A stretch of 64,000 nucleotides of DNA from positions 1-64,000 of the forward strand of contig NW_025791658.1 in assembly GCF_921293095.1 (NCBI RefSeq), written 5' to 3'. How positions within the stretch are numbered: position 1 is the first letter of the stretch; each line of letters starts with the position of its first letter. The notes under the pieces are model-generated. The model did not search any database and was not told where the DNA came from. It saw only the letters and a program-made list of their open reading frames with translations. Shown here one piece after another: positions 10,345-20,939 of the stretch. The translations under genes and the position numbers were made by a program. This DNA is from Ischnura elegans (Eukaryota; Arthropoda; Insecta; Odonata; Coenagrionidae).

Positions 10345-12207
10345 ATAATAATAAAATTTATTGTTCCGCTGGTCATGTGACATAGAACTCGTCAAATAGG
10401 AAACATACATATTGTATACAATATTAATACAATATACAAATTTACAGTACATATATGCAGTACACAAAAAATAAATTAGAGAATATCTTCCAGGTATTCA
10501 GTCAAGTTGTAATACCGTTTGTTATAAAGAATTTTACATAATCTGCTTTTGATGATGGCCGGAAAAGAGACAGACTTTAAAGAACTTGGGAGAACTTATT
10601 GTATATTTGGGAAGCTGGGTGGAAAGGACCTCGCCTCAAATACTCTAAATTGTGCCGAAATGCATGTATATTGCCTCTACCACGTGTATTGTATGAATGG
10701 TAGTCACTGTTTGGTGGGAATAGAGAAGGATTGTTTTTAACCAACATAGAGCATTGCAGAATATATTGTGACATACCGACCATATGTCACGTACTTTTCT
10801 TTCGCTGTGTAATGACCCGAGTAGGGGATGATCACATATGTGTGGATGAGCGTGCGTATGTCTGAGTGTGTGCGTGGATAGATTGTCATGCCCCGGGCAT
10901 GAGGTACAAGTGACTCACAAGTGTTTAGTGTTTGGTCAGCACGGACCGGTGGTTGCCCCACTCAACAGTGAGGCACGAGTGAAACCCCTCTTGTCCCAAA
11001 AAACCCCATCCCCTGTGTATCATCCCCCTCCAGATCAGTATAAAGCCGTGGAGAGAGAGAGCCTAAAGGCGAGAAATGCTAGCTTGGTCAACGGGGCGAG
11101 AAACGCTATCCTGATCGACGGAGAGAGAACGGGATTGGTGACGTGCCTGATGGTCTTCATTTTTCTGGGTGTAACCAGAGAGTGCTGTTTAGCGGGACGA
11201 GATTGTTCTACGGAGGTAGCCAGCAGCGGAAAGCAAGATTGCAGACGAGCGACAGACAGGACCAACGCCCAGAGGTCGGGAGGAAGACAGCCCTCGATCC
11301 CGCGGACATTTGGGGTCCAACGCGTCGCATCATCGACGGCTCCCACTGCTCAAGGCTCCGACGAAACCGTAAGAACGTCGCAGTTAGCGACCCGTCCCCG
11401 TGCTTGTTTGCCCAGACCCGATTTAATCCCCAAACTGTGTAGCCAAAATATTTGGGTTCTTTCTCTCTATCCCGGTACGCCGTATCTAATCACCAAACTG
11501 TTGACTCCTTGTCAGAAATCTGATTCAGTGTTACCACGAAAGCAGCCTAAAAACTTAATTTGGGTAAATTTTAAACTCAGCCCACGAATTCTACAAATCA
11601 CAAATTGTTTCTTTTTGTATTCTTTTGGAGGGGGGGCAATTGAATCATAACATCTTGTTCATTTTTCGTACACCTCATTTTCATCAGGGTATTTAATTTC
11701 GATAAATGTGTGTATGCTATGTCTGAAGTGGAAAACATATTTTTTTGTGTCTCAAAGTACTCAATAATGGTTCGATCATTCCGTGCTCGGGACTATTGAT
11801 GCCCTCCCCACCAAATATGTGGCGTTTTCATGATCCGTCACATATATACAAGGGAGTGTAAGAATGCCAAGAGCTTCAAATATTGGCCTACCTGGAGTCC
11901 TAACGGACACACCTAAAATGGCTTTGATAGCTCGTTTTTGTAACGAGAAGGCTTTAGCAGCTGCTGTCGTGTTTCCCCGGAAAATTAGGCTGTACATCAA
12001 GTGAGAATGGACATTGGCATAGTACACCATTTTCAGTGTGGTAGCAGAGGTAGTTGGTCTAAGTTTCCTAATCATATAAATGCCAGTGGCAGCTTTTTTG
12101 GATAGATGTTCAACATGAGTAGACCAGTCAAGATCCTCTGTTAAGTGGAGGCCCAAGAATTTAATTGAATATGAACGTTGAACTACGCTGTTGTTTAGAG
12201 TTAGCCG
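10345..12207 (-). pseudogene. CR1/Jockey-like LINE 3' half, split by a solo LTR
   Basis: On the minus strand, 12156-11843 encodes a post-RT segment (LDWSTHVEHLSKKAATGIY, then SLQKRAIKAILG). The sequence resumes at 10766-10475 with NSDYHSYNTR, IYNKF and a C-terminal LTEYLEDIL followed by a stop. The 3' end has an (ATT)n tail. A 1-base frameshift lies shortly after the interruption. 5' truncated; non-functional. Confidence 0.8.
10767..11842. mobile_element. probable solo LTR, 5-bp target duplication TATAT
   Basis: 1,076 bp, starting TGTGAC and ending GTCACA, with TATAT at 10762-10766 and 11843-11847, interrupting the LINE. A TATAAA-like box is at 11039 on the plus strand. The LTR class (Gypsy or BEL-like) cannot be assigned without an internal region. 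The 260-codon open frame inside it has no recognisable domain. Confidence 0.6.
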
Positions 12208-12256
12208 TTATTCGTGCCGTCTCTCCACATCATTAGCCCGGATAATCTGTGCTGTA

Positions 12257-13440
12257 CATAAAGAAAACCTTTCGATGCTCCCTCCAACCACCTCTTTAAA
12301 TCTTTGTTTATCCTCCCATTACACCATGCATCTATTTATCATCTCTGCTAATTTTCACACATACAAATCTCGACATGCCGATGATACAACCTTAATGGCC
12401 CAGGGATCCGATCCGCATAAAACAACCGACATTCTCCAAGACCACCTGGACGAATATGAAGATTGGGCGGCCGAGTGGAAACTCAGCGTCAACGCTGCAG
12501 ACAAATGCAATCACATAGTTTTCTCCAGACGACCGAAAGCCGGCGAAGGCCATAATGTTTACTATGGAAATAAGCGTATTCCAAAATGCTCTACTGTAAA
12601 ATACCTCGGAGTTACGCTAGATAAACGCCTCACCTGGTCCTGTCACATCCTGTCATCAATTAAGAAATCGCAGGGAATCTACGCCGCTTTATTTCCACTG
12701 ATGAAGTCGAATTCTCCTCTGGCTTTAAAAACTAAGCTTTTCCTCTACAACTCTTCGATCAAACCGCTGTTAACGTACGCCTCTCCAGTTTGGCTACACG
12801 CCGCAGCAACCCATCTGAAGCGCATACAGACTTGTGAAAATGAAATTATTGGGAAAATAATTGGAGCACCATGGTTCATTAGCAACCGCCAAAATCCGAA
12901 ACGATCTCAAAATAACACCAATTTTGTCATTTCTTAAAACCGCAGCAGAAAAATTTCAGCATTCTTTTGGCAAAACCAATAACGAAATGTTAATGAATCT
13001 TTGGGATTACATTATTCCAAATAAACCCAGACATAAAACTCTCAAATTTGCCCTAAAACCTTCCCATATTCCTTTCCCCACCTAACCCAATGCAATGCTT
13101 AGACTGAAACCTCAAGAAAAGAAGCCAACTATACTATAGGAAACCATCCCGTTCCTGAATCAACTAGAAGACAGCTGATTGGCTGGGAGCTAGTACTGCT
13201 GCTATAAAAGAAAACTCCGCTGCTGCTACAAATCTCGACATGTTTGATGTTAATTCCAATTTTCATGAGCACGAAACCAGATATAGGCAAATCCTTCTCT
13301 ATAATGCAGTGAGGATGTATAGGAGTAATTTAGGTGCAAGAGAAAATATTATACCAGTACATAATAGTATGTACCAGTTCAAGAAAATATTGACAAGGAT
13401 GCATTATGTACAGGTACCAAATTAAAATAATTTTAATCGA
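12257..13440 (+). pseudogene. older LINE-like remnant holding the Jockey-like insertion
   Basis: Joining 12257-12377 to 13243-13440 gives a short frame (HEHETRYRQILLYNAVRMYR, then KKILTRMHYVQ) resembling a LINE C-terminus. Similarity is weak. Confidence 0.35.
12378..13226 (+). pseudogene. Jockey-like LINE RT fragment with 16-bp target duplication
   Basis: Begins exactly at the ADD of the RT catalytic YADD box (ADDTTLMAQGS) and continues through the RT palm and thumb (VKYLGVTLDKRLTW, LLTYASPVW) before frame loss near 12920. The 16-bp repeat TACAAATCTCGACATG flanks it (12362-12377, 13227-13242), so this is a 5'-truncated insertion. The apparent His-Ala-Asp-Asp is a junction product with the target. 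Confidence 0.88.
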
Positions 13441-13944
13441 AATATTATCAATACAGATTATTATTTCAAGTTGTTCTCTTTATTTGTATTTAATTACAAA
13501 TTTGACGGTGTAATTGCGATTGAGCACAACGAGTTTGCTGATAAAAAGACAGTAACAGCTAGATTAACCACTTAAATCGCCATAAATATTTAATCAAACA
13601 CATTCATAATTGCCTAAATTAACATTTTTCATTATTATGTCATGCAAAGGCATAAAAATATAAGAAGAATGCTGGTTTGCAATTTATTTGAGAAAATATT
13701 GAGAGTGATTGTATCATGCACAGGAGAAAAATAAAAAGTTATTGTGATTAGTAACCAACTGATTATTACCTTAATGAAGAGTAATTTGTAATTGTAATCA
13801 ATTATGCTTTTTACATGGTCATTTAGATTGAACACAGTCACATTTTATCATGAAACTTTCCCCATCATTTTTAAGAACCTAATTTTCACGACGCCCACAT
13901 ATTTACCAGAGTATTCAGGACTCTCCCGATCAATGGACACCCAA
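13441..13944. other. 3' flank of ZNF-2, AT-rich
   Basis: Low-complexity AT-rich sequence with stretches shared with the 3' flanks of ZNF-1 and ZNF-3. No other feature seen. Confidence 0.45.
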
Positions 13945-15465
13945 TTATTGTGTCTGAGGCTTAAGATGCATGTTCCTGGAGTGTGCAGAAACTCCATTCT
14001 TTAACTTGAAATATTTTTCACAATATTTGCACTTGAAAGGCCGATGGTCTGAATGGACAGCATAGTGTTCACGTAGAGATTTCCTCAGAGCAAACCGTTT
14101 TTTGCAAATGCTGCACTCGTGGGGTTTAATTTTCATGTGGATATTCCTAACGTGGATGATCAAATCGCCTGGCTGTTTGTAACTTTTGGGACACAAATGG
14201 CACACAAACTTCTTTTCAGGATCATGACTTAGCATGTGAAATTTCAAATCACCACGTGTTAGATATTCCTTTCCACATGTAACACATTTATGCAAGCGTT
14301 GTCCGGATTGGCAAACACTTATGTGGATATCATAACGAATTCTGCTCATGAAGCTTTTTCCACACATTGAGCAGCAGTATTTCTTATTTGAAGAGTGGCA
14401 GTGATGATGGAGTGATAGTTCTGCTCTAGATGGAAAACTAAGGAAGCAAGCACTACAGGTATATGGTTTGTCCTCATTATGCACATTTTTCAAATGCACA
14501 ACCACTTTGGCTTTAGATTGGAAGTTGCTGTAGCATAAACTACAAATATATTTACTCTCGCTGAAATGAATTGCCTCGTGAACTTTCAATTCACACTCTG
14601 TCGGGAGAAATGTGTGACATATTGAACACTTGTGGGAAACCGCAGAGAGATGACAGAGAACAATATGCTCACGAAGTTGTGACTTTAAGGAATGAGGCTT
14701 AGTGCAGTAATCGCAGACCAAAACTCCTTGAAACGGGTTTAACTCTGTTGTTAATGTCCCATGGTTGACTATTTCAGCACCCCCTTTAGGAATGGTTTTT
14801 AATTCAACTTCAACTTGTTTACTTAAAATGCCCATGTAGGAATGAGAACCAACACAACTTGACAGTCTTTCACGAAATTTCCTTTGTTTCACTTTGTAGC
14901 TCACATCTGATACACCTTCCTCCACACTATTATCGCAAATATGTTTATTATTCACCAAAACACCATTACTGTTGTCTAACGAATCTCTGGTTGGCGAAGA
15001 TGTGGTTTCACACAATTTAGAGTTAACATGAAGAGTACTATCTCTGTCCTGGGTGTCCATCAAGGCACTATCTTCAGCCCTTTTCGATTTCAAACTCTTC
15101 AATTGATTGTTTAAATTCACAAAGCTCCTATGCTCACACTGAAAATCATACTTCTTCACATGCCTCACCAATTTTTTCTCACTTTTAAATTCTTTTTGGC
15201 ATTTACTACAACATAATTTATTCTTCAACAAACTCACTTCTCCAGACAACAACTTGTACTCCTCACTTGAAAGTATTAAGTCATCGTTTTGCTCAAAACT
15301 ATCTCTAATTACAGTCTCCGCATGTTTCTTGGTGTGAAGTCTCAGCTCCTCCCGAGAGAGGAATTCTTCGTTGCACTCCAAACACCAACAGAACTCCACC
15401 TTGGGCAGTTCTTCTTCTTTTTCTTCCATTTCACTTCCAGCTCTCTCTGTTGTAAAGCTTCCCAC
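13945..15465 (-). CDS. ZNF-2: C2H2 zinc-finger protein, 11 fingers, altered start
   Basis: An open frame of 506 codons with 11 C2H2-type motifs: CxxC-H-H around residues 28-48, an atypical finger near 85-110, a linker rich in Ser, Lys and Glu, then nine fingers from about residue 250 to the C-terminus, some ending in H-x3-4-C instead of H-x3-4-H. The codon aligned to the ATG of ZNF-1 and ZNF-3 is GTG here (15465). The first in-frame ATG is at 15429, giving 494 residues and still keeping every finger. In-frame stops lie just upstream of 15465, next to a plausible acceptor (TTAATAG/GG), so a start in an upstream exon is also possible. Residues 50-330 are nearly identical to ZNF-1, while the last three fingers are much more different. 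Likely a nuclear nucleic-acid-binding protein; no partner domain (ZAD, BTB, KRAB) is visible. Confidence 0.85.
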   Translation of the reverse strand: MGSFTTERAGSEMEEKEEELPKVEFCWCLECNEEFLSREELRLHTKKHAETVIRDSFEQNDDLILSSEEYKLLSGEVSLLKNKLCCSKCQKEFKSEKKLVRHVKKYDFQCEHRSFVNLNNQLKSLKSKRAEDSALMDTQDRDSTLHVNSKLCETTSSPTRDSLDNSNGVLVNNKHICDNSVEEGVSDVSYKVKQRKFRERLSSCVGSHSYMGILSKQVEVELKTIPKGGAEIVNHGTLTTELNPFQGVLVCDYCTKPHSLKSQLREHIVLCHLSAVSHKCSICHTFLPTECELKVHEAIHFSESKYICSLCYSNFQSKAKVVVHLKNVHNEDKPYTCSACFLSFPSRAELSLHHHCHSSNKKYCCSMCGKSFMSRIRYDIHISVCQSGQRLHKCVTCGKEYLTRGDLKFHMLSHDPEKKFVCHLCPKSYKQPGDLIIHVRNIHMKIKPHECSICKKRFALRKSLREHYAVHSDHRPFKCKYCEKYFKLKNGVSAHSRNMHLKPQTQ

Positions 15466-16369
15466 TAGTCTACCCTTGCCCTATTAAAAAAAAATAAAGT
15501 TTGTACCACATTCCCTGGGTTCAAAATTAGTCCAAACTACTTTTTTCACAAAACACTATTAGAGCTCTAGAAGGAAAGTTACCAGAGCATACACTAAAAA
15601 TATTTACCGTATAAGCGTGTGTAAGAGGTGCACCTTTTTTCCCAGAAATTTCAGCCGAAAATGAGGGTGCGCCTCTTACACAAACTTCTTATCTTCCCCC
15701 CCTCCCCTTCACCGGTCGCAAGTCCAAGGGGAACTGAGTGGCCTTGGTTTTCAGTGTGAGTCAGTCATATGTAATCCTAGTTCAAAAACAAGCGGCAGGC
15801 AGGGGAGTTTCTCCCTTAGTGACGTATTTTTAAAATGCTCCTGTTTGTTTTTCTTGTAAGCGTTGCACCGTCACGTTGGTACCCTGGAGGTGAACATGGA
15901 AAAGATCGCGCGGGGGTTTCTTGCTCCGGAGGGCGCGCTGAATTTACTACCACGAGTGGGCATCCCGCGGCATTTATACTGCATATAGTAATCGGTTATC
16001 AAACGTAGAGAAACGCGTATTTTTGAATGACATACCTGGTCAATAGTCAATATCTGTCTTGCCGAGCAATGTCCATTATGCATCATCTTCAGACGCTAAT
16101 ATGAGGATTACTGCAACTGAAAATTATATTGGTGTCAAAACCTGCGCTTTGAAAAATTCGAACGAGAGTGTTCATAGCTCCGATGCTCAAAATAGGGGTG
16201 CGCCTCTTACACGTGTGTGCCACTTACGCACGCTTATACGGTACTCTGGCTGGAGCATACACGAATACAATAAATATTTACTCTGGCTAAAATTAATCGC
16301 CTAACGAACCTTAAATTCACACTCTGTCATGAGAAATGTCTTTTCTTAGAGAAAAATTTTGACTTGATC
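15466..16369. other. 5' flank of ZNF-2 with a TIR-like insertion
   Basis: Between about 15605 and 16255, an inverted pair (CCGTATAAGCGTGTGTAAGAGG ... on the left, CACGCTTATACGG on the right) suggests a MITE of about 640 bp. It lies in sequence whose sides (ACACTAAAAATATTTAC / ACAATAAATATTTACTC) look like a target context. Confidence 0.5.
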
Positions 16370-16781
16370 CACGAAAATTTGAAATTTTGATCGCCACAGC
16401 CAGAAACTTTTGGCCTGCATTTAACTTAGCCATAGATAGGAAACCAGATATTCTGACTGCCGTTCAGGCAGGAGAGAAACAGCATTGTCTCTGGCGTGTG
16501 TCACATGGGTGGGCCTGATCATAAAAAGGGTGCCCCTAACCGAAACTTAAGACTCGGCTCATTGTCCCTTTGCGGGTTAGCTGAAAATCTGGTGTATTTT
16601 CAAGCGTCCAGGGGGGACACGTGCCCCCCTACCTCCAACCTACATCCGCCTATGAATATATATGAATAGGATGGAATACATATACTTTTTCCATTCCTAA
16701 TCAAGCCATGAAAATATATCTATTGCCAATATTATATCACTATCACTATTCAGTGAAATAAATTTACATTACTATTATTAA
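16370..16781. repeat. duplicated flank blocks A and B
   Basis: About 16420-16530 (block A) matches 21340-21445 and 30225. About 16570-16780 (block B: CCGCCTATGAATATATATGA, then GTGAAATAAATTTACATTAC) matches 20950-21130, and more weakly 26757-26880 and 32935-33065. Confidence 0.75.
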
Positions 16782-17524
16782 CCCTTTCGTTGCTGTTCAA
16801 TCTCCGAAAACCTACTCCTCACATGCGGCGAAAATGTTAAAATGCGTTTCCTGGGCCAATGGAGCAGGTACTTCCAGGATGGGTGTGGTACACCCTCCGA
16901 AGGGTCGCTAATCCGCGGCCCTATCCTTGACGAGCTCACCCACGCAGGACCGTCTCTTCGACCCTACCAGCCTAGGGGGCCTCCATCCCGAAAAGGGACC
17001 ACTCTGACTGCAATTTGAAAATCAATCACTCAATCCAATCATCAAAAAATGATTGTTTTCATCGCAATCCTGCCAATCAAGCATGTCTTTTAACCGTGTT
17101 TCTACGATGAAAAATAACGATTTTGTTAACTTTTCTAGAAATGTGGCTGCGGACAACCGGAAAAATGGCCATTTTAGCAAAGTTAACAAAACCGTTATTT
17201 TTCATCGCAGAAACACGGTTCAAAGACGTACTTGATTGCATGATTGGCGGGAGTGCGATGAAAACAATAATTTTTTGATGATCGGATTGATTGAGTGATT
17301 GATTTTCAAATTGCAGTCAGAGCGATCACTTTTCGGGAGGGAGGCTGGTAGGGGTCGATGAGACGGTCCTACATGGGAGAGCTCGTCGAGGATAGGGTCG
17401 CGGATTAGCGATCCTTCGAAGTGCTTCGGCGAAAGTGCTGACCGCATGGTAGGGAGGAAGTAAAAGTACGTCCACAGCAGTCTGCTGTGCGGACGTACTA
17501 GGTACGTCCACAGCAGTGAAAGGG
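16782..17524. mobile_element. long inverted-repeat (foldback) TTAA element
   Basis: Terminal CCCTTTCGTTGCTGT and ACAGCAGTGAAAGGG flank two near-identical inverted arms of about 250 bp (16900-17130 and 17180-17430) around a centre near 17165. The left target is TTAA (16778-16781); the right is TAAA, likely a mutated TTAA. No coding capacity. Confidence 0.78.
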
Positions 17525-17570
17525 TAAATCATGGCAAAGGTAGGAATGGTATCAGAATCCCGGCATCTTA

Positions 17571-17882
17571 GAATAAGAGAAATTTTAATTTCTCTCTATG
17601 TAAGCTGGATATATGGATACACGAAAGATGAAATATGTAAAATAGGTGAATTCAGTCAATGCTACATGTATATCATTGCTTACATTATATTATTCCTGGT
17701 CAACAACATCCTAAATTTAGGGCAATGGGTGGGCCACTGGAAGGATGGCAATCAATCAACATCAATTATTTTGCCGTTAAAATTACACCGATTTCAGGGC
17801 AAAATAACATCGCTTTCGTAAAAAAATAACACCACTTTTGGCTATAAAATAACCCCACCTTTTGCATGTCCCTAGTCATGAG
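17571..17882. repeat. hAT-like end block, copy 1, with GTCATGAG flank
   Basis: Matches 20427-20720 at high similarity, including the terminus CTTTTGCATGTCCCTA followed by GTCATGAG. Internally it has three AAAATAACNCC-type motifs. Confidence 0.75.
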
Positions 17883-18835
17883 TAGGGACATGCAAAAGTC
17901 GCAAATGCGATAACGCGAATTTTAACGCGAATTCCGGGATTTTCCCGCGAAATACGCGATTTCCGGGGTTTTCCCGCGAATACGCGAATTTCGTGTTAAT
18001 TGCGATTTTCTCCAATTCATGGGCGATTTTCACTAACTCAGACGCGATTTTCACCATTTTTTTCTTCAGCTCATGCTCCTCCCACGAAATTACTTTTCGA
18101 GACGTACATTTAAGCCGTAATTTTTTCACTGCATTGGCCGCTTTCCGACGCGGCGAATTTCCATGGGCCGCCGTTCACGGCACAGCGCCGTGAGATGTCT
18201 CGTTAGAAAGTGGCCTGAATTTCACGGAACCGTGCCGTGAACGGCGGCCGGCGAAAAGTCGTTGCGTTTGAAAGTAGCCTCAAGGTAGCACGATGTGTTA
18301 TTTCACGCCATAAACGGCGCACCGCCGGGCCGGATTGAACCTTGCCTTGCTGACCGTCAAAAACGCCGTGCCGTCAACTGCGTGAGTCGACTCGCTTGCA
18401 GACATGCATTGAGACCAATGGTTATTTAAAAGCACAGTGCCGTGCCGTTGACGACGGGCGGAGCAAAGCAAAAGTCTGAAAGCGGCAAAAAGTGGCTGTG
18501 CGCCGTCTATTCCGTGAAATACACACGGAGCTACATTGTGGCAGCTTTGTGCCAAAACGACTTATCGCCGGCCGCCGTTCCCGGCACAGCGCCGTAAAAT
18601 TCAGGCCACTTTCCGACAAGATGACTCTCTGGATTTCACGGCGCTGTGGCGGGAACGGCGGCCCGCGGAAATTAGTCGCGTCGGTGAGCGGCCAATGCCG
18701 TGAAAAAATTACGGCTTAAATTTACCCATCGAAAAACAATTCCATGCAGAGCAGAAGGAAAAAAATGATGAAATTCGCGTCTGAGTTGGTGAAAATCGCC
18801 CATGAATTGGAGAAAATTCATGGTTTCCACAAAGA
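17883..18835. mobile_element. element with about 270-bp inverted arms, GC-rich centre
   Basis: Starts TAGGGACATGCAAAAG. The left arm at about 18000-18270 is inverted at about 18550-18835 (CAATTCATGGGCGATTTTC, GCCGTAATTTTTTCAC, GGCCGCCGTTC). GCCGCCGTTCACGGCACAG-like motifs recur several times. The matching right terminus was not found. Confidence 0.65.
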
Positions 18836-19640
18836 AACACCCTCGAGGAAATAAGGCGACTTGTTTGTCCGGAGGATGTCTAAACCGCATTCACGATGTC
18901 TACAAAGTAGCCAAAATGCCATGGGAATCTGATGGTTGACTTAATACAATTACTGGAGGGTTCAAACTATCAAATACTCACATTCTGTAAAGAGTTAACC
19001 CTTTCGGTACTAATGACGAAAATATGCGGCAGGACGTTTCTTGACCCGGGAGACGAAAGGCGAAAATTTTCGTCTGAGATTTTCCTACGCAGGCCTAATG
19101 CCGAAAATACGTTTCCTTGCTCTCCTCCTTTTATGATATTTGTGGGTTCGCAAAGTCTTAGTTTCGGGACCCAACACAGGCCAACACCATGGACTGGCAA
19201 AATCTGTAACTTCCGAAATCCGGAAGCATGAACCTAGACCCTCGTCTCTTATTACCTCTCTTTGTGGCAAGGGACCGCAGTCATACACTTGTTCATTCAG
19301 TTAGTATGCGAAATAAATATATGGTTCTTTCTCAAAAAATATAAACAAAGAATTGAATTCTTAGTCTTTTGGCAGCGTTTACAATTTTTAAACGAAATTC
19401 TACCACAAATATTAACTTATATCTCGATTTCAGTATAAAATCAACATGGAAATTGTTAATGCATTAAATTCGTTAATGCTGATGGTAGAGCTTCATTCAA
19501 ACTTTTAAAATTCTCAGAATAAATCGAGGAATTCAATTGAAAGTCTGCAATTTACGTGCAAGCAACAATCATCCATATAGCTAATTCACATGAACAAAGC
19601 ATGAGTTGACAGCGAACCAATGCTGCTGGTAGGGTTGTAA
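18836..19640. other. unassigned; one TTAA-element end
   Basis: TTAACCCTTTCGGTACTAATGACG at 18995 looks like the left end of a TTAA-target element, but I could not find its right end. The rest is unassigned. Confidence 0.35.
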
Positions 19641-19699
19641 ACCACGAAAGGAGGGAGACCAACTACCCTCAGAGTCCAAGATAATGCAAAATGCCCACT

Positions 19700-20420
19700 A
19701 GGAAGGATCAGAAAAGGTTGGTGTTGAGAGTGTTTGATTATCTGCAAGACCTTTAACAGATGTCCAACATAAATGCTCCATACAGAGGGGACCGAAGAGT
19801 CTCATGGAGCACAGTACCGCATTCATCTTAAGGAGAGAACTCCACCATTTTGAAAGAGTTAAGGAAGTTAAAAATGAGCCTCCAGAAAGTTCATAAGAGT
19901 ACTTTTTTTTTTAGATAAAACCACTTATTACATCTGCAAAACATGAAAACCTCTAAAGCAGCTGCTGTAAAGTCAATACCTATGCAGATGGCTGAAAAAG
20001 CGTCAACCAAACTTAGTTCTCTTATGGTAGAAGACCTAAGCAGAAAAATAGGTATTTGAAAAGATCTCAGTTTTTGATCCCCAAGAAGTTCCGTCTACAG
20101 ACATGAACCCTGACTTAAAAACAAAAAAATCATGGCCTGGAATCAATGGAGACAGAGAAATTGATGTTGGGAGAATGACAGAAATTACTACAAAAGTAAA
20201 ATTCCCGGGGTTCAGTGGATGTAATTAAAGCAATCCAGGAGCTCAAATGTCTGAGACATCGTTTGCATCTAAGTGCCTTTAAGCAATTTGGATCCCTTCT
20301 GCAAACATGGACTGAGAAAGATTTCTTTCCTGCTATAGCACTGTGTTAACAGATATGAGAACAAAAGTAAAAGATGACAACTTGATCACAATAGCAATAT
20401 TTCATTTGAAATTACAGACA
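19700..20420 (+). pseudogene. hAT transposase remnant (dimerisation domain)
   Basis: From 20289 the frame reads WIPSANMD*ERFLSCYSTVL, then T-D-M-R-T-K-V-K-D-D-N-L. This is the conserved C-terminal dimerisation motif of hAT transposases, with one in-frame stop. The sequence from 19700 has weaker, multiply broken frames of the same kind. Non-functional. Confidence 0.7.
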
Positions 20421-20426
20421 TTTAAA

Positions 20427-20720
20427 AGTAATTTCTCTCTATGTAAGCTAGAGATATGGTTACGCGAAGGATAAAATATGTAAAATAGGTTAATTCAATC
20501 AATACTCCATGTATATTATTGCTTTAATTATTCCCGATCAACAATATCCTAAATTTAGGGCAATGGGTGGGCCACTGGAAGGATGGCTCTCAATCAACAT
20601 AAATTATTTTGCCGTTAAAATAACACCGATTTCAGGGCAAAATAACATCGCTTTTGTAGAAAAATAACACCACTTTTGGCTGTAAAATAACCCCACCTTT
20701 TGCATGTCCCTAGTCATGAG
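20427..20720. repeat. hAT-like end block, copy 2, with GTCATGAG flank
   Basis: Second copy of the 17571-17882 block, ending CATGTCCCTA then GTCATGAG, here followed by TAAAGG. Confidence 0.75.
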
Positions 20721-20939
20721 TAAAGGATTTACTCACACATGTATACAAGAGCAGATTCAGGATTTTTTTCTGGAGGGATCTGACGTGTAAATGACTTCGC
20801 ATTTTCGAAATTAAAAACAACATATGTACAATAATTATTGTATGAAATATTTTCTTTACTTTAATATCGAAAAATAATTCATTAATATGAAATTAAATGA
20901 ATGAGGCTGTGTCATACACAAAACTAAACGAATGCAATG

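Larger units (their letters stand above)
9690..12254 (+). mobile_element. pogo-like element split by a LINE
   Basis: Starts CAGCAGACTCCAGGTTATCCGG after TA (9688-9689) and ends ...CCCGGATAATCTGTGCTG before TA (12255-12256). The body 9690-10344 continues at about 12208. It matches the 24151-24919 copy throughout, which shows the uninterrupted sequence. No intact transposase. Confidence 0.82.

Noticed and set aside
10868-11650. 260-codon plus-strand open frame
   Set aside because: It lies wholly inside the TATAT-flanked LTR-like insertion, has no recognisable domain, and has an overlapping antisense frame of similar quality.
12191-12937. A 248-residue LINE protein with a HADD catalytic box
   Set aside because: The start is a TTG in unrelated sequence, and the His comes from target DNA joined to a truncated RT.
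19085-19288. Short overlapping open frames at 18.9-19.3 kb
   Set aside because: No domain, no splice context, both strands equally open.
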